Part shown: one piece after another, positions 35,085 to 45,701 of the stretch
Layout of the letters: each line of letters begins with the position of its first letter
Numbering within the stretch: the first letter of the stretch is position 1
Origin: Cyanophora paradoxa
Taxonomy: Eukaryota; Glaucocystophyceae; Cyanophorales; Cyanophoraceae
NCBI GenBank assembly: GCA_004431415.1
Contig: QPMI01000109.1
Span: forward strand, 62,001-126,000
Length of the DNA: 64,000 nt
Reading direction: 5' to 3'
Program-made: the position numbers and the translations under genes
Notes under the pieces: model-generated
Seen by the model: the letters and a program-made list of their open reading frames with translations, nothing else
Told to the model about the DNA's origin: nothing
Databases searched by the model: none

Positions 35085-36974
35085 ATGGAGCATGAAGACA
35101 ACTTCGACCACATAGCAGAGCTCTCGGACCCATGCTGGGCTGCGCTGCGCGCCGCTACCGGCGGCGCGGCGGACAGGGCGCGGGAGGCGGCGGAGAAGGT
35201 CTTCAGCATGGACCTCGCATTCCAGACGGGTCGCGAGATGCGGACGGCGAAGGCGCACGAGCTGGACAGGCGCTTCCTGAAGAAGCTGTTCGACCTCGGG
35301 CTCTTCGTGCTGCGGTGCGCACGCGCCGCCTCCCCCGCGTGGAGGCCGGGCCGGCGCCGAGCCGCCGCCCTCGCCCCAGGTACCTCTCGTCTTTTTACCT
35401 CGTCGCGGTCGCCTGGTTCGGCTTCGCCTACGACGCGGACCACTACGCGCACACGCTGCGAGTGGCCGCGTGCCTCGCGGCCGCCTCCGTCTGCATCTCC
35501 CTCCACGCCGTCTTCGCCCCGGCGGTCCGCGCGCGCCTCTGCTTCGTCCCGCCGCACGGCGGCCTCGGCATGGCCGTGCGGGCCCTCCTGCACGTCCGGA
35601 GCGCGCCCAGCTTCCTCGAGCTCGCCCGCGGCGAGCCCCGGTGCGAGCGCGCGCCCGCCGCCGCCGCCGCCGCAGGGGCGCGCGCGGGGCGCGGGGCTGA
35701 CGGGAGGCGGCGGCAGGCTCGCGGTCTTCGTGCTGGCGCTGGCGGGAGAGCTCCTCTTCGGCTCCCTCTTCGCCCTCGTGCGCCGCTCGCCCGAGACCGC
35801 CAGCCAGAACGACTGGGTCCGCGCCCCGGCCCCCGCCCCGCCCGCCCCGCCCTCCCCGACGGGGCGCGCCTCGCCGGCGCAGGTCGCGGCCGGCGGCGTC
35901 TTCCTCCTCGTGCCCCTCCTCGACTACGGCCGCGCCTTCCTCACCCCCGAGGCCGCCGAGGTGCCCCCGCCCCCGCCCGCCGCCGGCCCCGGCGCGAGAG
36001 GCGCGCGCAGGCGATGCAGAAGACGGCGACGTACACGGGCACGCACTTCGCGCTCACGCCGCGCGCCACGAGCCTCGACGTCACCAGCGCCACGTTCGTC
36101 CAGGCGCGGCGTACCCCCGTTGAACCGCCCCGCCCCGCGCCTCTCAGCCCCGCGCAGGACCTCGTTCCGGACGCTGTACCCATCCGTCGCGTGTCGGGGG
36201 CCCGCCTGGGGTACTCCCTCGTCCGCATGCGCGAGCTGCTGGGGGGGAAGCAGGCCATCAAGTTCATCGGTCCGAGTACCCCCCCCCCCTGGGCGCCTCT
36301 GACGGGGCGCGCGCAGACTTCCTCTTCTACGTGATCTTCCCCCTGGCGGACGAGGGCGCCCCGCCGCCGCCGCCGGCGGGCGCCTCCGAGGGGCGGGGCA
36401 CGCCGGGGCCCCCCGCGGACCCCGAGTCGCCGCTGCTGGGGGAGCACTACGTGTCGCCCCGCGCGTACAACGCCGCCCTCGCCGTCGTCGCGGGGCCCGC
36501 GCGGCCCTCTACCTCCCTGGCGCCCCCGCGCGCCCCGCCGCGCCCCGCGGCGCGCCTCTTCTTCAGCTGCGCCGAGGCGGCCGCCGCCGAGGCCGTCCTC
36601 TCCGCCGTCGAGCGCGCCTCCTCGCGCCCCGAGGTGGCCCCCGCCCGGCAAGGCGCCGGCGGCGGCGGCGTCGCCGGCCCCCCTCACTCTGGGGCGGGCA
36701 GGTGCGGGAGCAGTGCGGGGCCGTGCGGGCCTTCCTCCGCGCGGTCGGCGAGCTCGACCGCGCCGTCGCCGCCGCCACCGAGGGCGACGGTGCCTCCCCC
36801 CGCCCCCCCGCCCTCGCCGGGGCCCGAGCGGGGCGGGCGGGGCGGGGCGCAGTGGAGCGGCGGCGGGACCTGCGGGACGTGCGCGTGTCGGCGCTGACCC
36901 TCACCCTCGACCGCGACCGCATCGCCCGGCGCAGCGTGCCCCCGCTCCCCTCCCCCCACGCCGTCGTCATCTAG
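35085..36974 (+). CDS. Unrecognised multi-pass membrane protein
   Basis: The first in-frame ATG is at 35085 (MEHEDNFDHIAELSDPC). A soluble N-terminal stretch (QTGREMRTAKAHELDRRFL) precedes four hydrophobic segments: YLSSFYLVAVAWFGFAYDA, TLRVAACLAAASVCISLHAV, RLAVFVLALAGELLFGSLFA and VAAGGVFLLVPLLDYGRAFL. After them come soluble exons reading TATYTGTHFALTPRATSLDV, GYSLVRMRELLGGKQAIKFI, DFLFYVIFPLADEG and ARLFFSCAEAAAAEAVLSAV. The end reads VSALTLTLDRDRIARRS with the stop at 36972-36974. Introns are short and C-rich. I do not recognise the family; the helices suggest an endomembrane or plasma-membrane location. The coding nature is supported by frame continuity across about nine introns. Exact borders between 36350 and 36850 are uncertain. 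Confidence 0.6.
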
Positions 36975-37104
36975 GCGCCCCGGCGCCACCGCCCCCCGCG
37001 ACTCTCTCCATCGCACCTGAACCCAAGTACTCTTCTCCCCCACGCCGCCTCAAGATGTCCAGTGACGGAAATTAAAGCGCCGGCGCACAGCGTTCTGCGC
37101 ATGC
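36975..37104. other. Short spacer after the membrane-protein gene
   Basis: 130 bp up to the left inverted-repeat arm. It is CT-rich and presumably the 3' UTR; nothing else was seen. Confidence 0.4.
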
Positions 37105-37532
37105 ACGTGCACGTGGTGCAAGCTTGGTTACGTTATAGGCTTCCACAGCCGCAGCAGAGCCAGAAGGGTCCGGAAGAGCCCTCGCCGAGTCTAAGATGCA
37201 GGCAGCGCGGCGGCCGAACGCGCTCCAAAAGGCCCAGGCCGTCGAGCTTGCGGGGCGGGCGGGGCCCGTTGCGGGGGGTCGAGGCGGGGCAAAAAGTGCA
37301 GAAAGTGACCCCTGAGGGATTTGAACCCCCAGCCTTCTGATCTGGAGTCAGACGCGCTACCGTTGCGCCAAGGAGTCGTGCGAATTTCCGCTCACCCGCC
37401 TCTGGTCGCTCGGTGGCCCGAAGGCCCGCCACCGAAGCGTCCTCGACGCGTACCCGCTGGCCCGGCTCAGGTCGCTCAGCCCGGCTGCAGCGGGCCACTA
37501 TCGCGCGAGCCGACGGGTAGCGCGAAGCTTCG
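37105..37532. repeat. Left arm of ~430 bp inverted repeat with tRNA-Trp
   Basis: The reverse complement of this stretch matches 45203-45640 almost base for base, with a few substitutions and small indels. Shared landmarks are GCGAAGCTTCGC at the outer end, the whole tRNA, GCAACGGGCCCCGCCC and GGCTCTGCTGCGGCTGTGG. Borders are read by eye. Confidence 0.8.
37306..37377 (-). tRNA. trnW-CCA: tRNA-Trp (CCA)
   Basis: A 72-nt cloverleaf on the minus strand. The acceptor stem is GACTCCT pairing with AGGGGTC (one T-G wobble), the D arm contains GGCGCAACGGTAGCGC, and the anticodon arm is CTGACTCCAGATCAG with anticodon CCA. The T arm has GGTTCAAATCC. There is no intron and no encoded CCA. It is the same as the copy at 45359-45430 and close to the standard eukaryotic cytosolic tRNA-Trp. 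Confidence 0.95.
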
Positions 37533-37839
37533 CCGGACCGCCGGTGGTCCCCCCGGTGGCCAACCGCCCCCGAACGTCGTCCGAGCGCCCTCCGAGCCCA
37601 AAGCGAGCATCTAGTTTGCCATCTAACACGGAACCGCCTGTGGTTTGAACTTCGTCCGAACGCCCTCTGAGCAGTCGGCTCGGGCCCGAAGAGAACATCT
37701 ACAGCTGAGACTACCGGTCGACTTCGCGGCGCCGGCCGGCGGCCAACCCGCAACTTAATCTTCAGATCTAGATGCCCACGAGCCGCGGTGCCGGCCGCGG
37801 TGCTGGCGCGGCCGCCAAGATGAGACAGCGTGGCGTCCA

Positions 37840-40800
37840 ATGTTAGCGGCAGCCGCCGCCGCGCGCGTGGACGTTCTACGCTTGCGCAGAGGCCCTGCCG
37901 CGGAGAGCTGGCGCGGAGAGACCCCTGCAGGTCCACCTGGCCATGGCCAGCTGCAGGTCCGCGGCCGGGGCGGTGCCGCGACCAGAGCTCGACGCGTATG
38001 AGTCCAACTAATCGAGCGAGGGCACGCCCGACAGAGCGCGGTCTTCGAGAAGCTGGAAGCGAGGCAGGCCGTGCAAGGACTTGCGCCGGATCCGACGGCG
38101 CTCGTCTTCGACACAACCGTCCATCAGCTGCACTGGTGCGGAACGCGCTGCGTCCATCAGGGGGCCGTGCTGCGCTTAAGGCGCGGCGATGCGGAACTCG
38201 GAAGATGACGTCTGTTTCTGTTTCTGCCGCGGCAGGCTCCGCTTCCCGGATGCGGCTGTGCTCGCCGGGACGGGCGTCCTGCTCACGGCGAACAAGCTGG
38301 GCCCGCCCAGCATCGCTGTTCAGGTGCGGCGCGCCGTGCCGGGTGCCGCCGCCGCGTCCGCGGAGCGCTCAGCGCTAGCGCCACGGCGCAGTCGTGTGAG
38401 TGGACCGTGTTTTTGGTGGTCGGAGCGGACGGCACCGTCGGCCCTTTCAGGTGCCGTGCGCACCCGCCTCGCCCCCGGATTCCGCTGACAGGGCCGCGCT
38501 CCGGCAGCTTCTCCGAGGCGGCCCAGGCGCGTCTTTTGCCCGTCTCGTGCGCGGCGTCTCCCGACGGCGCCGGGGCGCGCGCGCAGGGCTCGGAGCAGGC
38601 GGTGGAGCTGCTCGCGAGGCGGGCGGACACCGGCGCGCCGCTCACGAGCGCCCGCATCGTCTTCCTCGCGCGACGCGAGCCCGACGATGCGAGAGCAGAG
38701 CCGCCGCCGGCAGAGTCGCAGGCTTCTCCCGCCGGCCCCTCTCCGCCCGGCGCCCTCCCTTCGGGCGCCCCGCCGCCGTCGCTCCCGTGCCCTCCCAGCG
38801 TCGCCGAGACCGCCTCTACCTCCCACCCGCCGCCTCCGCTGCAACCGGCGGTCGCTGCGCCCGCCCGGGCCGTGGCGGCGTGGCCCCAGCCGGGGCCCAG
38901 CAGCGGGGCGCAGGGGGAGGAAGACCCCGCGGCGCCGCTGGAGCACGCCGCGCGGCTGGCTGAGCGTCGCACGCGCGCCACAGCGCACGAGCAGTCCGGC
39001 TTCCGTGCGCCCCCCCTTCGCGCCCCGCCGGCTGGCACGCCCCGCTGACGGCCCCCGCGCCCCCGCGCAGCCTTCCTCGACCCCGCAGTCGTCTCGGGCC
39101 TCGAGTCGCTCGTGATCAGCGCGCGCGAGGGCGAGGCCGCGGGGTCGGCGGCGGCGGGCGAAGGGAGCGGCCGGCGCGGCGGGTGCGGCGGGTGGCGCCG
39201 GGCCTGGAGGCGAGCGAGAGCCTCCTCCGCCGCATCGACGCCGCCGCCGTCGACGGCGGCGACGGTGCCTCCAGCGACGCCGATGACGCCCCAGCGCCGC
39301 CGCCGCCGCCGCCACCCGCGGGCCCGGCCGGCGGAAGCCGGCCCGGACGCGGCTCTGGCGGGCGGAGCGAGCGAGACTTCGTCTTCGAGAGCGACGCGGC
39401 GCGGGCGGCGTTCGAGGAGCGCGCCGGCGCCGCGTTGCGGGCGCTCGCCGCGGCGCCCTCGCCCGACACCGCCGCCGCCTTCCTCCGCGCCTTCGGTGCG
39501 CCCCGCCACGCCGCCGACACCGGGACGGGGGCCCGACTGCCGCCGCTGAACGGCGCGCGCAGCGTCGGGGCCGGCGCTGGACTCGCGGTTCGTGTGGACG
39601 CCGTCGGGACAGCGCGACCTGCGGCGAGCAGCGCTGCTGCTACGGGCCGCGGCGCGCTCGGTCGCCCCGGAGCAGAGCGCGCTCGGCGGTCTCGTGAGCT
39701 CCGCCGTCAACGGGTGCGGCGGCCCTTTCGCTGGCCCCGCTCTCCGGCCGACCCGCACCCGCGTCCCTCCGCAGGATTATGTTCTTCTCGCGCTTCGCGC
39801 CGTACGGGACCCGCCGCCGCTCCCGCCCCTCGCGGGCGGGCCCGACGCGGGCGGGGGCAGGGAGAAGCTGGTGGCGGCGTGCGAGCGGAGCTGGGAGCTG
39901 GCGGACGCGGTGACGCCGCCGACGACGGGCCTGGCGCTGGACCTGGCGCTCGTGCCCGTGCCGCAGCTCGTGCAGCTCGCCCGCCTCGCCGCCGCCTTCC
40001 TCGAGCCCCTCAGCGAGGAGAGCCCGGGGCCCTACGCCGAGGCCCGCCCCGCCCCGCCCCGCCCCGCCCCGCCCGGCGCCCCTCACGCCGAGGCAGGCCC
40101 TCTCCTTCCTCGGCCTCCGCCTGCTCCAGAACCTCGAGGCGCCCCCCGCCCCCCCGCGCCCCCCGCCGGCCCCCGCGCTCACGGCGCGCCGCAGGACGAG
40201 GAGGCGTGCAGGGTGCTCTACTCGGCGTGGGGGCTCGTCAAGAGGCGCGGCCTCTCGCCGTGCAGGGCCGAGTGCCGGGCGATCCGCTGCATCGCCATGA
40301 GCCTCGCGCGCCGCAACCAGAACGAGAAGGCGGCCGAGGTGGCCGCCTGCTGCTACTGGTACCTCCCGCCCGCTTCAGACACGGACGCGGATCGCCCGGC
40401 GGCGGGGGCGCGCTTACGGGCCGCCGCGCAGGTTCGAGCACGAGGGGAGGCTCTCCGGGGCCGACTGGCGGATCAAGTTCGGCTCCATAGACTCGCTGGG
40501 TGCGCGATGGCGGGCCTCTGCCGCCGCGCCGGGGCCTCGCGGGCGCGAGCGAGCGGGCGGCGGGGGCGGGGGCGGGGCAGCGCGGGTGGCGCTGGGGCGG
40601 CGGGACTGGGAGGTCGTGCTCGCCCTGCACCGCACCCAGGGCGAACTCGCCGAGCGGCAGATGGACCCCGTCCGCCCCGCCCCCGCCCCCGCCCCCGCCG
40701 GCCCCTCGCCCTCCAGCGCGCCCCGCGAGCGAGCGGGCCCCGCCCCCGCAGGAGGACCCCGATGTCGCCAACTTAGCCTTCATGCAGACGGCGAGCCGCC

Positions 40801-41697
40801 CCCTTCCCCTCCTCCCCCGCCCCGCCGCCCTCACCCGTGCCGCCTGGGCGCAGGCCTACTCCGGCGCCCTCGCCCTGCACAGGGGTCCGTCCCCCGCGTG
40901 CGGGGCCGGGGCCGGCCTCGGAGTGACGGGGGCGCCCCCTTCCTGGCGCGCAGGGCGCTACCTCGAGTTCATCGGGAACTACCGGCGCACGCTGCGCGTC
41001 ATCCGGGAGCGCGCCGAGCTGCTCCTCGCGAGCCCCCTCCTCGACGTCCGCAACGCCTTCAGGGCGACCCCGGGGGCGGAGAAGGCGATGGCCTCCGGCC
41101 TCCGCCTCGCCGTCCTCCTCCAGCGCACCCTCGACTGGAGGCGCCCGCCCGCCCCGCCCGCCCCGGCCGCCTCGCCGCGCGCCGCTGACGGGGCCGGGGG
41201 CAGCGGGGCGACGCCGGTGCTGGCGCACATGCTGTACGGCCTGGCGGGGGGCTACGCGAGCCTCGGGGACGCGCGGCGCGCCGCCTCCACCCTCCGCGAG
41301 GCCCTCAAGGTCCCGCCCGCCCCGCCCCGCCCCGCCCCGCCCCGCCCTGCCCCCGCCCGGCCCCGGCCCGAGCGGAGGCTCCCGCCCGCAGGAGTACGGG
41401 CGCTTCCCGGGGACCTTCCCGGGGGACCACCCGCGCGTCCTCGCCGCCCGCGCCGCCCTCGCCGCCTGCTCGGCCGCCTGCTCGCGCTCCCCTCCACCAC
41501 CTCCGCCTCCCCTCCGCCTCCCCGCCTCCTCCCTCTCCCCGCCCCGATCCCTCCCCATCGCCCCGGGCTCCAGCTCCGGCGCCAGCCCCGCCTCCCTCCC
41601 CGCCCCGAGCCCCGCCCGCCTGCCCCCGAGCCCGCCCCGGCCCCCGCCCCTCTCTTCAACTTTCGCTTCTTTAGATCTAGTTAAGTACTATAGTTAG
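37840..41697 (+). CDS. TPR-like helical repeat protein B
   Basis: Proposed start ATG 37840 (MLAAAAAARVDVLRLRRG), joined to AVFEKLEARQAVQGLAPDP, LRFPDAAVLAGTGVLLTANK, CEWTVFLVVGADGTVGPF and EQAVELLARRADTGAPL. Blocks shared with protein A follow in the same order: FLDPAVVSGLESLVISARE, ESLLRRIDAAAVDGGD, ACERSWELADAV, AEARQALSFLGLRLLQNLE, GRYLEFIGNYRRTLRVIRE, MLYGLAGGYASLGDARRAA, then EYGRF and FPGDHPRVLAAR. Protein B ends in a long Pro/Ser-rich tail with TAG at 41695-41697. TPR-like helical pairs suggest protein binding; no enzyme motif is visible. It lies inside the segment bracketed by the tRNA-Trp inverted repeats. The first two exons are less certain than the rest. Confidence 0.62.
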
Positions 41698-42821
41698 TTA
41701 AAAATATCGGTTCGAGCTCGCCCGCGCTTCAATTTTAAGCTCGCTCCGGATCCTTAAGCGCTAGCTTCAAAATGTGCAATTGATCATGACTCATAATTAG
41801 CCTAGTAGCTGAAATCATGATTTCAAGTTTAGCCTAGTATACGTAGCATGAATTAGTAAGTCATGATCATGATATCGATATTAATGGGTGTCTACGTTGA
41901 TATTAATATTGATCATGATCATGAATATTTGGATACGCATGCGCATCGCTTGCTGTCGCCGCGGCGCTGCAATCCGATGATCGTCAAATTGCAATGCCTT
42001 CTATACATATGCATCCTAATCGATATCTATCCTACTTTAACTATCCTGCAATGCCGATTGGGCACGCTCTACTAGGCTACTCAGTGCGTGCCTACTACTA
42101 TATAGCTAGGCTACATCTTAGTTGGCAAAAATTTTGGCTAACTCCTGAAGATCGAAGGTCGAACAATCGCAAGCTTAAGATGCTTCCTATAGCTATAGGA
42201 ACTCGAGCTCCTAACCAACTAGCTACTTTCCCTACTGGGCCACATTGCACTGCATGGGCTACGTACTACGGTATACGTCACTCAGTATGCGCACACAATA
42301 TACTTTGATACTATAGCTATACGTGATAATAATTCGGTTTGGATAAATGTATATATATAGTATTCTATCTATCACTCAGTGACTCTCAAGGTATAGATTG
42401 AAAGAAATGGAACTGTTCTCAGGGCTCGCAGGCGACCTATCTTTCTAGATCTGTATACTGGGTAGCTAGCGCTGTGCTGGCATCACTCTGGTCGTGCGTC
42501 ATCCACATGCGTGGATCCGACGGTCAAAAACAACAGAAAACACCCGCAGACGTCTACATCGAGCGAAACAAAATTGGCGAACTGCGCATGCGAAAATGGC
42601 ATCGCACGGCAAGTTCAGATGCCCTTCGACAGCGGCGAAAAAAAGAATCGAAAAGAAGCTGCTGTATATGAATGTGTGGCACGAGGAGTAGATATAGTAG
42701 TAGCTACTCATCATCACGAGCTCGAGTTTGCGTAGTTGCCATATATGCGTTGAGCAGATGGATCAGTCCGCCTTGATACCCGCGTCGGCGAAAATCTAAT
42801 CGCGGTCGCGATCGCGCCGGG
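41698..42821. other. AT-rich, palindrome-dense convergent intergenic region
   Basis: 1.1 kb between TPR-B (+) and the RWP-RK gene (-). It is the most AT-rich part of the window. Perfect palindromes are very dense (TGATCATGATCA-like, ATATCGATAT, TTAATATTAA, GTATAC, TATAGCTATA). Short open frames here (41863-42308, 42474-42735) show no family resemblance. No tRNA fold was found. Confidence 0.55.
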
Positions 42822-44387
42822 TCAGCGGAACACATTTTGGAATTGTTCTTCTATTCGCGGGAGCTGGGGCTCGCTGGGGCGGGGGCTGGCGGGGGCGGAC
42901 CTTGGCGATGCGGCGCTGGCTCTCGCGGCCGGCGGCCTTGGAGGCGGACGAGGGCGCGTCGGAGCCGGCGGCGCCGAGCGCGCGCCTGAAGAGCTCCTTG
43001 CGGAGCTGGCACACCAGGTCCTCGACTGCCCGCCGCGAGCCGCGTGAGCGCACCGACGGGACGGAGGAGCAGCGGCGGGGCGGGGCGGGGAGGGGCGCGG
43101 GCGCGGGGCGGGGCGCACTGGAGGTGTTCGGGTCCTCCATGATCTGCTGGGAGCGGCCCTCGATGAGGCTCAGGTAGTGCTCCTCGCTGAAGCCGGCGAT
43201 CGGCGCGCACTGCTCCGTCTGCTGCAGGTGCGCCAGCCCCCGAACCCTGCCCCGTCCCGCCCTACTCAGGAAGAGAGAGGGGGGGGGGGGGGGGGGGAGC
43301 CGCGGAGGGCGGGGCGCTCGCACGCACACGGCGGCCCAGCGGCGCAGGGAGTCGAACTTGCGGAAGGGCCAGCGCTTGATCCCGCACTTCCGGCAGACGC
43401 GCTTCATCGTCGTCCCGCTCAGGCCCTGCCATATGCACGATCTCGATCATCGGAATTCGAATGGGGGAGGGGCCGCGGCCGCGGGCCGGCGGGGCGCACC
43501 AGGGCCCTGACGGCCTCCTCGGAGGGGACCTTGAAGTGGCGGCGCATGCGGGCGAGGAGCTTGCGCGGCTCCTCCCCCGTCCACCCCGCGCTCGGCCGCC
43601 CCTCCCCGGCCCCCAGCGCCCCCTCCTCCGCCCCGGCCCTCCCCGCCTCCTCCCCCGTCGCCCTTCTGCCGGCGCCCGGCGGGGCCTCGGCGGCGTGCCG
43701 GGCCGGCTCCGGGGCGGGGCCGGCGTGGGTGGAGGCGAAGGTGCCGGGGGGGCCCGGGCGGGGCGCCCAGGAGAGGCCCAGGTCGCCGATCATCTGGGCG
43801 AAGGAGGGCGCGCCGGCCATCGCCATCGAGGGGCACACGGGGAGGTCGAACACGAGCGGGCCTGCGCTCGGACAGGGCAGCGCCGCCGCCGCCGGCTGGG
43901 AGGGGGCGGGGCGCGAGGAGGAGTGGGGCGGGGCGTGGCCGCGCGGGTGCGCCCCCGCCTGCTGGGCGTGCGCGCGCTGGAGCTCCTGCTGCTGCAGCTG
44001 CAGCTGCTGCTGGTGGAAGTGCAGCTGCGCGGCGAGCTCTTGCCGGAAATCAAGCGGCAGGCCCTGCTGCCCCAGGAGCTGCCCCTGCGCATGCCCGGGC
44101 GCCGGGGGCCGCGCGGGCGGCGAGCTCGCGGCCTCAACACCCGCCGGCGCCTGCTCCTTCGGCCCGTTGACGGGCGGCTGCTGCTGCTTCAGTTGAGTGA
44201 TCAGCGAAGCCGAGGGCAGCTGAGTGATGATCTGCGACGCCGGGGCCGGGGCCGCCGGCTGCTTGCTGGGTCCAGATCTGCCCCCCCCGGCGGGCGAGGC
44301 CAGATCGCGGCCATGGGGCTCCCCGTTGCCGGCCGCGGGGTTCAGCTGGAAGTGCGGGACGAATGCCCAGCCGCCGGGACCCATCAT
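42822..44387 (-). CDS. RWP-RK domain transcription factor
   Basis: A long first exon from ATG 44387 (MMGPGGWAFVPHFQL) encodes a Pro/Gln-rich region with a QLHFHQQQLQLQQQELQ stretch, like an activation domain. The DNA-binding core follows across a short intron: RHFKVPSEEAVRAL, then IVHMAGLSGTTMKRVCRKCG and IKRWPFRKFDSLRRW, which contains the RWPxRK signature. After it come a predicted helical region (APIAGFSEEHYLSLIEGRSQ, VEDLVCQLRKELFRRAL) and a short last exon ending EEQFQNVFR at 42822. Members of this family regulate nitrogen responses or gametogenesis in green plants; the target here is unknown. Exons upstream of 44387 cannot be excluded. An intron holds a 19-nt G run at 43279-43297. Confidence 0.82.
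43279..43297. repeat. 19-nt G run in the RWP-RK gene
   Basis: 19 G on the + strand within an intron, hence C in the pre-mRNA. Confidence 0.85.
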
Positions 44388-45202
44388 GGCATCGGGAAGG
44401 AGGCGGCACCGGCGGGGTAGATTTCCGACGGGTCTGCCGGTCCGTGACCGGAGGAGAGGCCGAAGGCGCCAGCCGAACTCGAGGAGGGGTCGCTGTTGAG
44501 GGCGAGAATTCAGAGGCCGGGCCAGCTGATGGCCGGGCCGCGCTGGGACTGCTGCGAATCGAGCGGCTGGCTGCAGGCACCGCAGCTGAAGAACGATCGG
44601 AGATTGGGGCTCGCGCCGTTTAAGAAAGCTTGCGAGGTCGGAGGCGCGAAAGATCGGCTGGGGGAGGAGGCGGAGGCGTAACGTCGCGACAAGCGCGGAT
44701 AACGAACTTCGGGATCTCACGCCTTCGCTGCGGCTGGAGAAAAGATGCACGTAGGTTCTTTTGGATCCTGATCGACGCAGCTCGTGCCAACGCTGAGCAT
44801 ATCGTCCGCACTGCCGCTTTCAAGCTAGAACCGCCGAGGCGCGGCGATGCGGTCTTTAAATTTGCAGCGGCAGCCGCGCGCAGCCGTCGTCATCGCCGCC
44901 GTGTGATGAAATGCAAGAAGGGCCCCAAGGAAGCCTTGAAGCTCGCAAGTTACGCTCTGTGGCGGAATATGCCAGGTAAGCAACGTCTCATGAAAATCTC
45001 TCATGTGAATTGCGACATCGGGAACATACGCACGTGCAAGCCTGGCCGCTGCGCGAACGCTCCTCCCCAAGGCCGGAAACTGCCAGAAGCTGAGAAGTTC
45101 TTCGTGCTGTCTGGCGCAGAGACACTCGGGCGACCCGGCCGCGATGCAGGCCAGCACGGCTAGCAGCTCGCCCCGACCCGGCTGCACATTGTAGCTGCCG
45201 AT
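44388..45202. promoter_or_regulatory. Upstream region of the RWP-RK gene
   Basis: 815 bp between the RWP-RK start and the right inverted-repeat arm. Open frames on both strands (44419-44750 minus, 44630-45163 plus) are arginine-rich and match nothing I know. The region may hold 5' UTR exons. Confidence 0.35.
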
Positions 45203-45640
45203 GCGAAGCTTCGCGCTACCCGTCGGCTCGCGCGATATTGGCCCGCTGCAGCCGGGCTGAGCGACCTGAGCCGGGCTAGCGGGTACGCGTCGAGGACGCT
45301 TCGGTGGCGGGCCTCCGGGCCACCAAGCGACCACAGGCGGATGAGCGGAAATTCGCACGACTCCTTGGCGCAACGGTAGCGCGTCTGACTCCAGATCAGA
45401 AGGCTGGGGGTTCAAATCCCTCAGGGGTCACTTTTGCCCCGCCGAGCCCCCCCCGCAACGGGCCCCGCCCGCCCCGCAAGCTCGACGGGCCTGTTGGACT
45501 CACAGTTGGAGCGCGTTTGCCAGCGCTGCCTGCATCTCAGAGTCGGCGAGGGCTCTTCCTTCTGGCTCTGCTGCGGCTGTGGAAGCCTATCGTAACCGAG
45601 CTTGCACCAACGTAACCAAGCTTGCACCACGCGCACGGAC
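45203..45640. repeat. Right arm of ~430 bp inverted repeat with tRNA-Trp
   Basis: Inverted, near-identical copy of 37105-37532, opening with GCGAAGCTTCGCGC and closing near GTAACCAAGCTTGCACCA. A short duplication inside this arm (two CGTAACC.AGCTTGCACCA units near 45593 and 45611) is absent from the left arm. Confidence 0.8.
45359..45430 (+). tRNA. trnW-CCA: tRNA-Trp (CCA)
   Basis: Second copy, on the plus strand, with the same 72-nt sequence as 37306-37377 as far as I can read. It has the same acceptor stem, CCA anticodon and T arm. It lies 270 bp upstream of the F-box gene. Confidence 0.95.
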
Positions 45641-45701
45641 GTCGACCATTCCGCCCCGCGGCCGGCAGCTTAGCAACGGTCAGCCAGCGGCCGCTATAGC
45701 T

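Noticed and set aside
41860-42310. Possible tRNA or short coding genes in the AT-rich gap
   Set aside because: No cloverleaf with a proper T arm could be folded, and the short frames are full of palindromic sequence with no protein features.
44630-45163. 177-codon plus-strand frame beside the RWP-RK gene
   Set aside because: Low-complexity Arg/Ala composition with no domain, no splice support and no homologue known to me.
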